The notes: generated from the letters alone by a model not told the origin. Positions 33,097 through 48,660 are shown, counted from the stretch's first letter. The stretch: DNA of 64,000 bases from Lethocerus indicus (GCA_019843655.1 JACDQD010000102.1:3667501-3731500), one strand, 5' to 3'. Program-made: numbers and translations.

Positions 33097-35750
33097 TTTT
33101 CAGTTTTTAATTTCTGTGATTTGGTAATCGCAATAATGTGGGTGGGTCAAGGGGCGGATGACAGATGGGCTGGGGCCGGAGCGTGAAGGCGATAATTCAT
33201 GCGTGACCGACTCCCGCGCTCGATCAAAAAGCAGGAAGCCTACCGCTCGTTGCTGCAACAACAACAATAAAATAAAAATAACAATAACTGGGGACGGCCT
33301 TGCCTATGCTCACGGGGCCGAACCGAGAGCTAAGTCTCTCCTCGAGTTAACGGCCCGGAAAAATAAAACACTGGTCGGCGCTTCGGGCCGATAATGCCGG
33401 CCTTTCCGCCTCTTTCATCTCCACCAAACGAAAGAATAATTATTTTTTAACGAATTAACCTTTCGATGTGCCCCGGTCGCTGTTAGACTCCGAATTGCCG
33501 GTATTGTCCAAATTATACTGCGAATTTCGAAACACAATTGTGAAGTTCGTGTACATTATTTATTGAGTCGAAAGCTTGACCCCCTCAGACCTCTCAGTAC
33601 TGCCTGGCGTACTCATCTTGCAAATAGCTGTGGCAAAGATTCTGTATATTCTTGACTTTTTTCCTTATATTTCGTAAAATATTTTCCATTTGATTTTATT
33701 ATATTTATATCATTTAGTATTGATCATATATTTGTATTCTTGTTGGCTATGAAAAAAACTTGATATGCAACTAATTTTGCAAAAATTACATTCGTGTTGG
33801 AACTTTCATAAAGTCTTCGCTATTGGATCTTTCTATTAGCAACTAGCCTATGACACTTAGAGATGTGAATTCATTGTCTGTCCACTATTGGCATCGGTAC
33901 CGATAAGACACGTATCGATGAGAGATATTGCATCTCCTTGTGTGGATCTAAAACACTGTTTTCCCACCATTTTTAGATCATGTCAACGCACCAATGGTCC
34001 CTCTAACCAGCTAGCACGACAGTACATTATATTATGAAAAATTAAGTGAAACAGTAATTTGACTGTAAAACTAGTTGAAATTTAGTGTACAGTTAATTTT
34101 TATTTTCAGTTATAAACAAAGATTGCGACAGATTTTTAATTACGTAGCATTATTTTCTGTATTGTCTGGAATTTTCGATTGGTTTCAATGCAGTAGTTAC
34201 TTAGCTTGAAGAACTGCTTCCCACAGTAAAGCGCAGGACAAATGTCTCAAGTGCAGTGAGAGTAGGTCGAGGGGAAAAGGCGTGATTAGATTAAGTTCGA
34301 GGCCGAGTAGTCGGACTAGAAATCGGGAGGACACAACATCGACACCTGTCAAGGGCGTGGGTTTCTCCCTATTGTTATTATAATTTATATTAGGAAAATT
34401 AAATACGAATTAAAAGAATACGAAGGAAAAAGATACGAATTAAGTAATAATAATATCGTCATTCTTTCGTGCTCATGTCATCTCTCGGCGAATTGGTCTT
34501 AGGCTAGATTCTTTCAAGTTCGCTGCATCCTATTTATCCCTCCTAATTTTTACCTCCTAATCCCTATCTCTTCTCTCATTTGAGTAGTTCTTTGCCATGT
34601 ATGCTTTTACGTTCTCGGCGAGAAATGCGCGATGGCAATGTTCGACCCGTAATTAATTAATTCCATACGATATGAAACCAGGTACTCTGCCAGCAAAAAA
34701 ACAACAGATTTATTAATCCATTATGGAAATAAAACATGGCAAAAATACGTTGATAAAAATGTATGGGTTTTGAGAAATGTCTGTTGAATATTTATTGGAC
34801 ATTTCAGTAGGGCCGTCCGTTGTTGGGATATATAATATATTACGTTTGGCAGTCGGTGTTTAGACCCTGGAAAAACGTAATAGAAGATAAGGAAAGTATT
34901 ATTGGAATTATTCCTGCGTTACAAATAAAGGCCCTGCACTTAGTTAACCTTTCCGTACAAATTATTTGAAGTAAAATCAATATGCTTTTTAACCTCCTTT
35001 TACTTATTCTTTTCCATGTATCAATCATTGACTCACTATCACTAAGTAGATTGTATTTCTCTCTGAAATTTAAACTCAGCAAGCTCAAGGAACGTTCTCC
35101 TTTTTGTCAGGTAAATCGAGGGCAATTCTATTTCAGCGGGCTGTAAAACCCTCCCATGGTAGTCGGCGTGATAAGTTGAGCTTTATGTATTCCATTAAAC
35201 GATCGGAAACCTGTTTCCAATCTTCTCGGAAGCGGTACCGACTGCGTTAGGTAACTTCTTTTGAATATTTATCGGTCCTTTTATGTGTAATTTTTTTTAC
35301 ACTGGGAATCAAAACATCAGACCACCCCCGGGTATTTATGCGGGCCCGCGTCCGTTCGGCGGTAATGAACCTGTAAACAACCGTTTGAACGGATTAAAAT
35401 TCCAGTCAGTCCTTTCCCTGAATGCAGGCCGAAATTCTGATTAATTATACCAAGGCTATGATACAAAAAAGAGATTTTTAGCTTGCACGCCGCTATATGA
35501 AGAAGTGATAAAGGAGTAAATCAATCGCAGAGTCTGGATTTAAAATTGGACACCTCAGCTCATATTCCCTAATGGTTGTATTAAATCAATGCAGATAAAC
35601 TTAAATTGATCTGATTTACTTTTTCTATGGGCGATTATTCTAGTTGGATTATAAATTTGGTATTTAGCAATATCTTACAAATTTCATCCTTACTATGCTT
35701 AATACAACTTGGTTTTCTTCCACATCGCAACCTTTAAAAACGTTCCTCAA
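33095..35750. other. Non-coding, no gene recognised
   Basis: A GC-rich block (33130-33420) resembling a regulatory module is followed by AT-rich sequence. TCGGTACCGATA and CGTATCGATG occur near 33893-33921. The minus-strand frame at 34840-35088 has no splice support. Confidence 0.45.
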
Positions 35751-36237
35751 TCAAGTAACATAGTTATTTCGTTCAGCCCCATCCCTCAGAGGTGCACTGG
35801 TGTATCTATCCAGTACACATAACTCCGCCCTACACACAGAGAAAGACATACATATAACACTCAACAACGCTCCACAAGTAGAAAAGCCATTAGGAGAACA
35901 AGCCCCTGGAATGAAAATTCCAAGTCTCTGGCCCTGTACCTCTCTTCCTGTCAGCGCTCCCTTAAATACTTCTCGACAGTGGTCCAGGAATCTTTTATGT
36001 CCATTCCATTTCATACTACCTATTTATATATTGCACTTTACATATATTTTAAATACATTTTTTACAATGTGTTTGTGTATATTGTTGCTGTGGAAATTGC
36101 GAACGGGTTCTACAAATAACCAACCGATTGCTCAATTGGACGCGAACCGGAAATATCGCAACCGAAACGAAAAGAAAAAACGTGCGTTTACCAGTGCAAA
36201 AAAATTGAGGAAGATTACGCAGGACGAATTACAATAA
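35751..36237. other. Segment open on both strands, identity unknown
   Basis: The plus strand is open from 35800 to 36237 (145 codons, ending in a Lys/Arg-rich RNRNEKKKRAF...KKLRKI tail). The minus strand is open over 35751-36014 (87 codons, CDS-like use of Cys, Gly and Trp). Bases 35765-36010 look unlike their flanks and resemble coding or transposon-derived DNA. No domain is recognised, there is no convincing splice context, and neither strand can be preferred. Confidence 0.25.
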
Positions 36238-36239
36238 GC

Positions 36240-39200
36240 CTGTCCAACAGGTTACAGAACCTGAGAACCTGACCGGGTCGGTGGGAGGGGGGGCACCACT
36301 CCCTAATTTGTTTTCTTCGTTATTCATAGTTGTCAATTATTAGAGCTGGTAATTGCCCCCGTGTATTATTCCATACTGCGATCGTGATTGTTTTACACTA
36401 TGTTTATTGCGGTATAATGTAACCTGACGCGATGTACAAACATTCCGTTAATGATTCATTCGCGTTAGGGCTATGTTGTAGGGTTATTTTAGTTTCGTAA
36501 GTAGAACGTAAGTTATGTAAAAAATTGAATACTTTATAATGTCTACCTCGTTGAAATCTCTACAGCCAGGAGAGTTGTAATACGATTTTTGGGCCTTTTG
36601 ACTATATAAGCTTTGGAATCATAAATGAATCTAGGGATAAAGCGTGTTTTGATAAGAATTGGAGTATATTGACAAAGTTTTCACTTATTCTGCACGTAAA
36701 TTAGTTTAAAGTTAAAGTAAAAATTGTAATTTCATATCCTTCGCCAATTTGGCGGTCACGTTCGAGAGAATCTCGGGAGAAACTGTTAATATTTCCAATT
36801 AAATTCGGAATTTCAAATTACCATTGGCAGTATTCAGTGAGAGTTTAATACGGATATCTAGTTAATTTGAGGTAATTAAAGCAATTAAGCAGAGTACAAT
36901 TATTGTTTGAAGGTATGGGAAACCTAACCTTGTCTATCACCCCTGTCTAGATCTCCTATTGGGCAATTCCCGACATTATTCCTGGCGTTCTTCGAACTTT
37001 CCTAGTGAATTGAACGATTAACAGATAGTTTTTCTTAATGATTCCAGCGAATTTACGTAGTAATGTCAGTGAAGATCCTATCTCTGTAAGAGAGTTCAAA
37101 TGTATACGCAGTTCGTGTAAGTAAACAATTATAAACTTGATTATAATCTGGCGGCAAACCATACAATCGCGAGTATACACACAAGGATTTGTGACTAATG
37201 TTGTGCTTTTTAAATTAAAAACGAACGGTATTCACTATCGAATTTAGTATTTTAGTAGTTGTATTTTGCGTTAAGCGAAGCCGGTGACGCTTCATCGGCT
37301 GGCGACGGTGCATAAGCACCTCGCTTATAAGAGGATAGGAATAGCCTCACGTCATACACTTGAATATTGTCGAAAATTTGAGCCTTCTAAACGATAGGAT
37401 TGGGAAAATCAGAGCCGTAAATAGTAATGAAACGGGTGTGAAGCGTCTGTTCTTATGCCAATATTTCGGGGACGGGCTGTGTCCCAAGCTTTTGTCAGGA
37501 TCTGTCTGGAAAAGCGTAACCAAAATGTTCCGGAAAGTGTGTGTTTATGAAATAAAAAATGCTGCGTCTCAAGAATTCCGGTTGGGTGGGATGGTTGGGT
37601 AGCACCATCTCGATATAAATTGAACCGCGCTGAGCAGGTGGGCCCGGGTTGGGTCTCCTATCCGCCCGCCTCGTGTTTTGCAAATTGTACATGTTCTCAC
37701 ACTTCAGCGTCTTTTCCACTTTTCTCATCCTTTTTTTGTCGTTTCACACCGACCCGTCCGCTCCCTCTCAAGGCGAGAAAAGTAATAGTGATTTTCAATG
37801 CGCGAATTTAATTTTCGTGTTACCGAACGAGGAATCGCATATATCTAGAGTTAATAATCTTTGGGATGAAGATGAGATCAGTACATACTAGATAAATAAT
37901 ACGCCATTACTTCCGCTACTAATTGCCGGACAATTTTCACATGTCCCAAATTCATTGGTTTAGCACAGCGATAAAAAGCGGGGCCCGACTTCTTGATACC
38001 GTCTTCTAATATTTGCATAATTTTAATTATTTGTCATTGTTATTTTTTCTGTATTAAAAAATCTAAGTACGACTGTATGACTACAGCGAGTATCAAAGTC
38101 TCGGTGGCATTGGAGAGAGGTAGTTACTCAGTAGTAGTGATACACCGTACTTATGAAGGAGTATTAATAAGTGAAATAAATAATTAATAAATGAAATAAA
38201 GTAATGAAAAAAAGTTTAATAAATAACCTTTTGAAAGTAACCGACTAATGCAGTTCAGTTTTATGGGAATATAGAAGAATGAAACCTTGAACTGAAATAC
38301 GAGAGGTTAAATCGCGGACAATAGGAACATTAGTTGCATGCTTTGGATCATCGGTAATTGTTCAGTGAATGATGGAATGTTAGGACCGTATTAAAGAGAT
38401 AGGCGGATGTTTAGAGTCATTTGGTCATTTTAGGTTTTATTTTTATTTTCAAACATAATTTTTTTCATGAAATTTGTGATAATTTACATGCGTTTTTTCT
38501 GCCAATCGTATAAACATTTTGCATTCTCATTTCTTTTCTGTTCGTTTGACGTTTATCTTTTGTTCTCCAAATGTTTTACGGTACAATATTCTTAGGTAAT
38601 CTTTTTGTTTTGGCTCTTGGGTCAATGAACACAGTGAATGAAACAATTTATTCCAAGTCCTGAATTGGATAAATTGATTGGATAGAACTTTTCTTACAGT
38701 TCGGCCAATATCTGAGTCAGCCACTGATTAGCGAGTCATGCAAAAATGCCAATTGATAAGGAGTGATCAAGTCATTTGTGTTTAGCTGTGCTGTGTTTAA
38801 GATAAAAGAGAAATATTCCTTACCATTTCAAACTTGAAGGTATTGAAAAAGTTCCCGTACCTGTGTGGTTCTCGCGGCCCGCCTCTTCCGGCAGGACTTC
38901 TGCTCGTTAGAGGCCTTAAACGAACCGTAAATATCTCTCTATCTCGCCGAGATAAGTCGCCGAACGAAATAAAAATAAATATTAAAAGGAGAAAACGCTG
39001 GAGGGGGAGGAAATTAAAAGAAAAAAGAGAATACGCCAAGTACATAGAGTAATTATAAATTGTATTTTTTTCGGAATCTAATAACCGAGTTTCGGAACGC
39101 ATAGAGATCCGGCGGGAGTTGGCCACGGTCTGATTGCATTCGGGGTGCGATGGAAAACCTGGGCCGGAAGTCGAGGGCGGTTAATCGCCGGATCTGAAGA

Positions 39201-42200
39201 GAGAATGGAATGGCTTCGAGTAAATTTATCGTCGAAAGCTGAAAAAACAATTACAACTCGGGAAATTCGATCGTTAATTAAACGTGGAGGTTGTACGGCC
39301 CAGTGAAGATTCCCTGAAAATCGACAGAAATAAATTTTTCTTCGTACGTAAAAATTCTCCACTGCGTGGAAAAATATACGAAAATATGCCCTTTACGGTG
39401 GCCCATTATCTCTATAATAAATCCTTATAGATAAAGTTCGGTATTGAGCGACCTGGGAGCCTCCAGACTGTTCTCATGAATAATATGTTATGATATTAAA
39501 AAGGAAAGTAATATGTAAGAACTTGAATGGGACTTCAAATGAAAATCTCATCAGCCAAATTATTGAGCGTAAATGATAATTCTCAGTGATCATAGCGTAG
39601 AACGGTAATATTCGGTTTGCCGGTTAATAAAATTGGACTGCGACCTGAAACCTGAAATAGGCATCAGTAGCCATGAGCTCTCATCACGTTCTCAATCAAC
39701 CTTATATACAGCGAAATTCGAAAAATGTGTATAATTAGTACCGTCTTTAATTTAGTCCAAACATAATGAATATAATGAAGCTGCAAACTCGGGAGAACAG
39801 ATCGCATTAACCTCGATAATAGCTTCCACTTTTGTAATTATATACTCTGACCATGATGTATAATAGAATGGCTCAGGTTGAGATTTCTGGACAATTGGTT
39901 TTAGAGAAGTTCCAGAATTGGGGGCCTAGCATATTTTTATTATCGCCAGTTTAGGTTTGTAATACTGAGAACGATGGCCGCATTATCATACAGGGGCATT
40001 TCCATGCAATTTGAATAAATCTGGTTTCGTTATTTCCAAGCCAGAAGGCAGAAATTGTAAAATGAACTGTGTTCTATAAAAAGTTGGTCCGTATCGGTGC
40101 CAGGGCTAGGAAGAGAGATTCGAGCGATAAATTTAAAATAATATACTTTAATTATTCACCTGAGCGTTTCTTTCTCTTACAAATTAAGCAATTAATTTAA
40201 TGGTAAATAGTTTAAAAAATAATCCTAGATATTAAGGGAGATTAAGCCCTATTTTTCTGTCAGGGATTGATAGGATTATAAAACGAAGATTGGCAATCAC
40301 TCTGTGACATAGTTTTTTCACAACTGAATGGTATTTAAATGTATTATGCCAAGTTTGAACAGGTATTTACGGTGCCTGATACGATCAAATAGTCAGGCAT
40401 GGCCTTCTAGATTCTCCATCTTTCCCTAAAACCGTGCTATTACGTAGCACCCTCCATGATTATCACGGATGACAAGAGTGCTGAAATGTTTCTGGATGAA
40501 TTTTATTTAGACCTTTCTGCATGAAAAAAAACACATTTCCAATGCCAGCGCACGAAACGCATACCTGAAAAGGGTATAAAAGGCGAGAACATAGGCGATA
40601 ATAAATGATCGAGAACACTCCGGGAATATTGCGCACTAATAATGGTACAATAGTGGTGTAATATATTACAATATATGCATGTTTTTCACCTTATTTATGC
40701 CAATTAAATATTACATATTCCATCGAGAGTATGCAACTACGCGGTTGCGCACACGGACTGTAGACTCGGTTGCGGCAGCCCTCCGAGCAATTAATATGCA
40801 AAGGATCAAAGGAGTTATTGTATTACGCGACATTAACCTAACCGCCTTGGCTTCTGACTGTAATTCCCATTTAACGCACATCACGTTACACCGTCGATCC
40901 TAATACCATTTTCGCATAGTCTATCGCACTGGACAACGAGCCATATGGTTTGTTAATTTTTGTTTCCCACTTATCTACTTTGTCATACACAGTCCATAGA
41001 CAGGGATATCGTCTGAACTACAATCTGAAGTTGATTCCTCAAGCGCGGAATAATCTACACTTGTGTATAAGTTCGAAGCAGTTGGAGAAAATACGTGGTT
41101 TCTAGCCCTCTCATAACTTAAAGGTTTCCTTCAGATGTGACATAGAATTTGAACAGGACTTGGACCGTGCAAGGGAGGGAGGTCATGCGTACGGCTGTCG
41201 AGCGAAACAAGCGACAATCGCACTGGGAGTCCAAAAAAAGGCCTCCCGTGTGAATTATATGTTTCCCATCTGATAATGACTGTGCCGGGGGTCTTGTTTT
41301 AGAATAGGAAACAGGATTTTCGGTCGGATGCCTGCCAGCACAGGCCCCCGCCCCTCGCCTCGATAAACTCGCCGCACAAGTCCGTATCCCTTTTCGTTCG
41401 TCGTTGCAAAAATTAAAGTGATCATTCGTTAACTGGATATTTGCTAATAGCTCTTGAGAACAATCATTTCAAGTAATAAATATACGAACTATAACTAAAA
41501 AAAAAAAACTGTTACAAAAAAAAGTATTTGTTGTTACGTGCAAAATAAAGTGCAATATATATCTCGGAATGCGCTGCGATTTGTTTGTGAACAGAATGAA
41601 TTTAACGAATATTTTTCGAACACAAATTCGCCATACTATTTGAACAGGCGGCCGAGTATAAGCATGGGAGTTAGGAAAAATAGATCAGATACGCAAGATC
41701 CGAGTGAATGTTGTGATCGTAAATATCGAAAGTAAGACAAAAAATAGATGTTAGTCTCCAATTTTACTTGTATAGGACTACAATTAGGAAACATGTTTTG
41801 ACTCTATTTTGACATAATAACGGCGGGTGGACTATTATCGACGGTAATTATTGGTGACCTTAATTCCATAACATTATAAAACCTTAAAATTATGCTTTTT
41901 ATGTCTGCGGTCTTATTTTTATAAAGTGCTTTGATGGAGACCGGTGGGAAAGTTTGATGAATTGGGGAATTTATTGATATAATTGTTACACGATAATGAA
42001 TGAAGCAACGCGTTCAGCGGCAAATCTTGTTAGGCGCGTCATAAAGCCCGTCATATTTTACCTACTTCAGTAGTTCAAAGTAACGTTTTAGTCGAACTTT
42101 TGCTGAATTGACACCTTAATGCCTTATGGTCGATGCCTCCCTTACTCGACCCGAAGGCGGAGTTAATTCAATTCTGCTGTTTCCGCGTCTGGCAGCTGTT

Positions 42201-43800
42201 TCTACTGGAACCGAGGAAGGCTCGGCGTAATGTTACTTTCATGGACTAGAACTGGCTTGCTTTTGAATATAATTCGTAGTCTATTTGCATTCCGGTAGCC
42301 CAGAGCACTTGTATGAATAGTATTAGTGTTTGTGCGTATTTATATTCAGAAGGTGTTCAGTTTCTTAGTTTTTTTTTATTATGCGCCCGCAGATAATGCG
42401 ATGCCGGTCGCACTATAATGGCGCATTTAGCAAGGTACACCGTGCACATATTATGGGCAAGAATTTGTCCAGCTGGAATTAAAATATTTCAAACTCGTTT
42501 CTGTACATTTTTCGAGCATCGGATACATTGAAAACAAATTCCGTTAGTCACAATTTAAATGTTCCTACTCGATACAAAGTCGGCTTTTAATTTTTGTCAT
42601 AGTTTATGCATATTAAATATCAAATGAAATAGTATACTATTTCCATGCAGCGTTATGATGAATTCACTTTCAATTTGAAATATATATAATAATTTTATAT
42701 ATATATTAATTTATAATCTAAATATTATCATCTTGAGCCTTGAAATAATAGCGGCGGCTCGTTCAAAATGCATTGCTCCTTCAGTTGCATCGGATTGATA
42801 TCAGATATAAGCGGGCCATTTTTCCATTGTTCCGAATCAGATGTCGAACAGATAATTAGTTGGCGTTCAAGTGACGGCTTATCTTCGGTTGGCGGAGGTG
42901 AAATCTGGGGTTCATGAAAATTCTTGCAGGTGTTATTTCCCCTTCCCATTAAGCCGCTCATTTATTGCGCCGCCGGTTCAATCCTGCTCAGATATCATCT
43001 CCTTCTGCCGTTCTCGTTAATACGGAGTTGAAAATTTAAAAAAAAACAGAAAGAACGGTAGAATCAAAGGAATGTATACCACCGATAACTACTGCCCCGA
43101 CTTAGTTTATGTTTATAATTTAGAGTCAGAAATATTTCGACGAGGTGTATATTTCAAATTTTTACTCTTCCCAACTCCTGGATTATTTCCATTGCATAAT
43201 GAGATTGTTGCAGACATGCAGTTCGAAAGATTTCGAAACTGGGTCTGTATTTTCTCGTTAGAGGGCGATTATCCGTTCGTTCCGTAAATGGTGACATTTT
43301 TTCAGGTTAATGTAGTCCAGACGTCTTAAATATCTTGACCTGAATATTCGATATCTGTAGTTTATTAATTTTTTTTCTTACAACAGCAAAATATATCGCC
43401 TAAAATTCTTCTTATTCCGAGTTTTAAAAATGTTCTGTATAAATACTACTTACAAATCCTTATTTGGATTACAATGATTTTGAATTTACGGTTAAGCTTC
43501 GGTTACACATATCAATTATGATCATCGGAACTAAAACAAGCGATTTATTATAACGCTTAACAAATCTTTTTATTTTATTATTTATTTTTCATTTTAATTT
43601 TGAATTTAATGAGATATCGGTGCTTTTTTTAGAACATGTTTTTTGCATGGTTTAATTCATGGGCGTTTTAATTTCGGTATTTACACCTATTATCTTTGGG
43701 CTTCTTTCGAAAATGATTTAATTAATGACTTTTAAAAGCTATTGCGGCATAGTTTTGTACTGTGAGAGAATCGTAGGTGCGTCGCGAAATTTCTCCGTTT
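36240..43800. other. Non-coding stretch
   Basis: No supported gene. GC-rich patches occur at 37610-37790, 38860-39220 and 41320-41410. An A/T-rich low-complexity patch with repeated GAAATAAAT/AATTAATAA words lies at 38170-38225. Frames near 38797-39362 overlap on both strands and are not convincing. Confidence 0.4.
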
Positions 43801-44064
43801 GAAAATGGACTGCTCTAGATTCTCGGCGGACTGCGTCGATTTTCCAAAACATTTCAAACCATTTTCATCGGTTTACTCATTTTCAGTGGAAACGGAATTG
43901 AAAAATGATGTTACCGGAAATTCGGCTGAACCTAAGGCCAGAAAAGTCGGAGCCAATCGTGAAAACCGAAAGGCAAACTGGCAGTTGGGTGGCCGGAACA
44001 CGCCCACTGTATACACAGTCGGTGGAGGCCGCCTCTTATCATGCTATCTATATCTGGCGGCGTT

Positions 44065-44188
<124 letters not shown>

Positions 44189-44189
44189 G

Positions 44190-47100
44190 TTCGCTTTTAA
44201 CAGCGCTATATTTATTTTTTTGCTGCAACCGCAAATTTTCTTCGTGGCTAAGTCCGCAGTTTATTATTATTCGGAGGTTTGGGCCCAGCTGTTCGGCCGT
44301 TTGGCAATTAGCCGATACCGATTTGGCAATCATTCGGCGCCTAATCTCTGGTTCCAAAGGCGGGTGATAATTTTCTACAAAGTATTGCCGAGAACTACCT
44401 CTTACCAAAAACCAAACCGTCTTACTTATTTAGTTTCTTTTTCATTTAATTTGATATAATAAAATTAGGAAATAAATCCAAAGTCTGGCGGTGTTTTCAC
44501 AAAATATCCCTTCTCGTCTTAGAACGCGCTAAGTCTACTACCAGTATTTGGTCAGTCCCTCTGGCAGCAGCCTTAATATTGTCAATAAATAAATGAATTG
44601 TTCCTACGTCATCGTTCGGTCTGAAGAGTCTAATCGAGTACTTATTTGCTGGGGCGGGCTCAATTGTTTCTAATAGTTCCGAAATACTTAACTGAGTCAA
44701 GTGGGGCCACAAGCTTTTTTCCCTGTACACGCCCACTGTACGTCCTTGGAAAAAATGTTACATTCTAACTATGCTGAAAAAATCCAGGATATTCAGTGCG
44801 TAGATTGATTTAAAGTCATCACATTATTTTTCATATTCGATAATAACCTCATTATATCATTATTGCGTAATTGTTCGTATATATCTCCCTTTCCAATATT
44901 ACGATGCAGGATACGGTAAAACCCGGATTTAATTATATAAGAAATTGATGGGTTATCAGCCGATATGAATTCGGTCGGGCTAATTTTACAATTTAAAAAA
45001 TTACCAACGTGTAGAATAGGTTCAGGTAAAGAAATCATATGCCATTGTTTATTCCACGATTGATTTTAATATAGTTCTTCTTGTTCCATTACACGTATTT
45101 TCCAGTATATGTATATTTACTAAATTTTGACCGTTTTATTGAGCTATAAATCTTAATTGACGACGTCTCATATCATGGGTCGATAATGAGTATTGTAAAC
45201 TCGGGCCGCTCCACGTGCCTTGCTCAAAGCGTCCTTGATTACGGGCACGAATTGTTGAAGCCGAAGAGTTATTAATTCCGTGTTAACTGAGATAATAAAA
45301 AAAAAACGTAAATGAGGAGGTCGTTTATGACCCATTTAAATTGGTCGGCCTTTTCTTTTAGCGCAAGTCATCATACTAATGCCTATATACCCTTCCGCAT
45401 TCTGTTCTCTTAGGGTTTGAGTTTCGTTGCTGTGATTTAGTGTAGATGTTTCATTTCGCTTCGAATTAGTAAAAATGGTAGAGAGAGAAAAGTATCGTAG
45501 GCTTTTCTCAAATCATACGCGCGAATACTGGGAAATGTAGATCACATTATGTTCCTTCTGTTCGGTACATCGCCGAACCTTGTTTTTCAGAGTCGCTATT
45601 TACCTCTAAGTAATTATTCTTCTAAGTTCGCAATTTCATGATAATAATTTCATTGTTGTAAACCGCAACAAAAGTGATGGAGCTGAGAACTCCGGAAGAT
45701 ATTATTTAAGTCGGCCAGTGAAAGGGTAAACATAAAAGAAAATAGAGCGAATGCAAGAAATGTTTAAATATTACAGCGGCCTATATATACGAAATTCAAT
45801 ATACGCTTCGCCAAGCGTACTGACCGTTATTAGGATCCAGCAGGTAGAAATCAGAAACAATAATTCGCGGTTTATTGTATAAGATTGCATTTCCAGTTTA
45901 ATGACGGCAAATGGGGCAATTTGTTTTCTTGGAAACAGGACTTATTATATGGCGTCTTTTCTTTCTTATCTTGAGGCTAATCATAAACCATTGGCTTTCA
46001 CTTTCAACTGTCCTTTATTTTTGAAATTTCTCTTCAACCGTTTGTTCCCACCGTTGTTGCGGGCATTTGCCACCGTTCCGACTGGTAATTATATACGAGC
46101 GATATAATTGGCGAAGACTGCAATAAAAAATTGACAGAAATCAATGATATTGCAGCCGCGCGATTTGCTGTTTCAATTTTCCCTTCTTTAATTTTTGCCC
46201 GCTAATGACATGTTTCATTGTGAATATCTTCACGCTTAAAAGTACATTTTTTTATTTCATTAATATAAACCAATTTCAATTGTGGTTTTGACGGTTTCAC
46301 GCCTGTACGTTATAGACAATCTGCTCGTGCGATTTTGAATTGTGTGTTATATTTAAACTTACTTTTTTGCATTCCCGTTTAATAAAAAAAACTTTAGGCA
46401 GGCCGTAAAAAATGAGTAGCCGGTTTTTGGATGCACTAAAGACCACCACCGCCCTATCTGATCGCCTTTGCCTGAACAGGACTGGTGGTGTAATTGTTGG
46501 AGGCTGAATTAATTGGCGGGCGTCACGAACGTTAGGCGTTGCGTTTAGTTTCGCCAGTTGATTTTCGCTTTAATTCATCGACAATTTCAGAAAATGATGA
46601 ATTACAGGATTAGCGCCGCAATGCGTGATGACTCCTCACAGGATTTGTGGTCCGCCAGATCCCTGCACTTGTTTTTTTGCCTTTCGCTTCCTTTTCGGTC
46701 CGTTGAGAAACATCGGGCCGGTTAAGACAAAACTGACGGAATGCGGATCGTCTTACAGCGTTTAATGAGACGAACGTTTCCTGAAAATATAACTGAATTA
46801 TTAATAAAAGGAAGGGCCTTTCTATCCATTATCTACACAATTCTATGTTTCCACAATGAAACTGATATCTGGGTATCATCAAACTCGAGTTGAATAATAC
46901 ACGGCAATTCCGTAATACAATTTGGTGGTCCCGCATCATTAAGTCAGTAGAATTTTCGTATTTACGTACGTTTTTCTTATCTACTGTTGAACGGATTCCT
47001 AAATAGAAATAAATGAACCAAGACCTGAAGAAATACCTAATAAAAGCGAGAGAAGAGGTGCTTTTTGAACTCAACATACAAACGCGTGCTTAGATAGAGA

Positions 47101-48584
47101 TACGCAAATGATATTTAAAATCCACATTTTTGTTATAAGATTGCAGTATTTATCATCCTTAAATAAGTCACAATCACGGGCTAACAATTATCAAGTTCGT
47201 TTTGTCATCTTAAAATAAATAAATGTGTGTGTGTTTTAGTCTTAATATTTTGTAGCATCTGAACGAAACTCGTTAACATCTGTTAATTAACAGCTTAAAC
47301 TCGGAAAGCTCTAATAAACCTCTGGGGTTTAATTCGAATTTCACTGTGTGTTGAATCTGAAAACAAATGTTTACTAAACGAGTTTTGATTTAATGAAAGA
47401 TATATTTTAATGAATGTCAGACGGTTTCCTCAATCGTTACAGATAAGGTATCCGTGATCAAATCCTTACGGCAGTTATTATAATTATGGTTTCAAAAAAA
47501 GGAATCTTGGCTGTCTCATTCAAAATCTTAAGTATCATTTAATAAAAACTCGATTCCCAATGGCATTACGGCTTCGAGTTCCTTTTCTGAACGTTAACCA
47601 TATACGGTTGATCTCGTCGGATATGTTGACAGATGGAAGCGCCAACCACCGAGCATGCACTAGTTAAAATGACTGCTTTCTTCTGATTTATAAGGCATCA
47701 AAACTGGCAGATACATCATGAACATCGAGGAAAGTGATCAGCAGCGGTGAGATACTACGGTTGGCTCGAACCCTGAGGAACGGGACAGTTCGAATACTAA
47801 ATTGTTCGCTATTCATGTCGTCGTGAATAAATAGCAGTTATTAAACTGAGGACATGGGAGCCGGCGCGCTGATATACCCTGTCCGGTGATCAATTATATC
47901 TCCTAATGAAAACTTGCGCTTCTGGTTTTGCTAAGGCGGACAAAAAACATCAATGGATAACTCCGGGGAGGAGTTGCTCTTTAAGCACTTGAGTCCAGGT
48001 AATTGCTGGTGGAGCGGCTGTTAATCGAACAGGTGTCCGCAATTAGCCAATCATCGGATGGTACTCGTGAATCATCACTTGTGAATTTTTAGATGTTTCT
48101 CGTGGGTCTCGACACCCACCTGCTTCTTCTGAAACCTGCCGGCGGTCATGCGCCTCAATTACGATCGGTTCCTCCATTATTTGTTTTTACCGGCTATTAT
48201 CTTTACCATATCTGTTTTTACCTGATGCACGTATTCTCCCTACAATTTGCCAATTTTCTTACCGAAAAAGGTGATGAAATTATATTGTTATAATTTTTCT
48301 GAATCAGTTGGCCAATTTACTCCTTATCCGTAACCTCTTCTCATTATACGCATGCAGGCCAAGGTGTTTAGTGACATATATTCATCAATTAAGTTTAATT
48401 ATGAACTCACGTGATTTTGTTTCTGTGATACTGTTACTCTTTAATGTGTTAATTAATTATGTCAATTACTAAGTTATTGTAAATGGCTATTAATTATTTT
48501 GGAACCCGTTGTTTATTTTCATTCATTATTTAATTATTTATTCGCCCATGGCTTGGGCGTTTGGATTACCACAGTTCTTTCGAT
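44190..48584. other. Non-coding, no gene recognised
   Basis: AT-rich with CpG-rich patches (46400-46740, 47840-47900). The open frames at 44497-45038 (minus), 45901-46107 (plus) and 46829-47077 (minus) show no domain or splice support. Confidence 0.45.
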
Positions 48585-48660
48585 CTTCCGTCTCCGCTCC
48601 CGGGTTTGTTCTTTTGTTAGACCGGTTTTGGCTGTTCTTCAGTAGCTTGGAGTAGTGTGG
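48585..48660 (+). mobile_element. Relic of the foldback family, left-arm orientation
   Basis: CTTCCGTCTCCGCTC, then GGGTTTGTTCTTTTGTTAGA, CCGGTTTTGGCTG and TTCTTCAGTAG match the outer ~65 bp of the intron-3 element's left arm in order, with a small deletion of the CTCGCCA segment. This is the clearest second copy. Confidence 0.7.
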
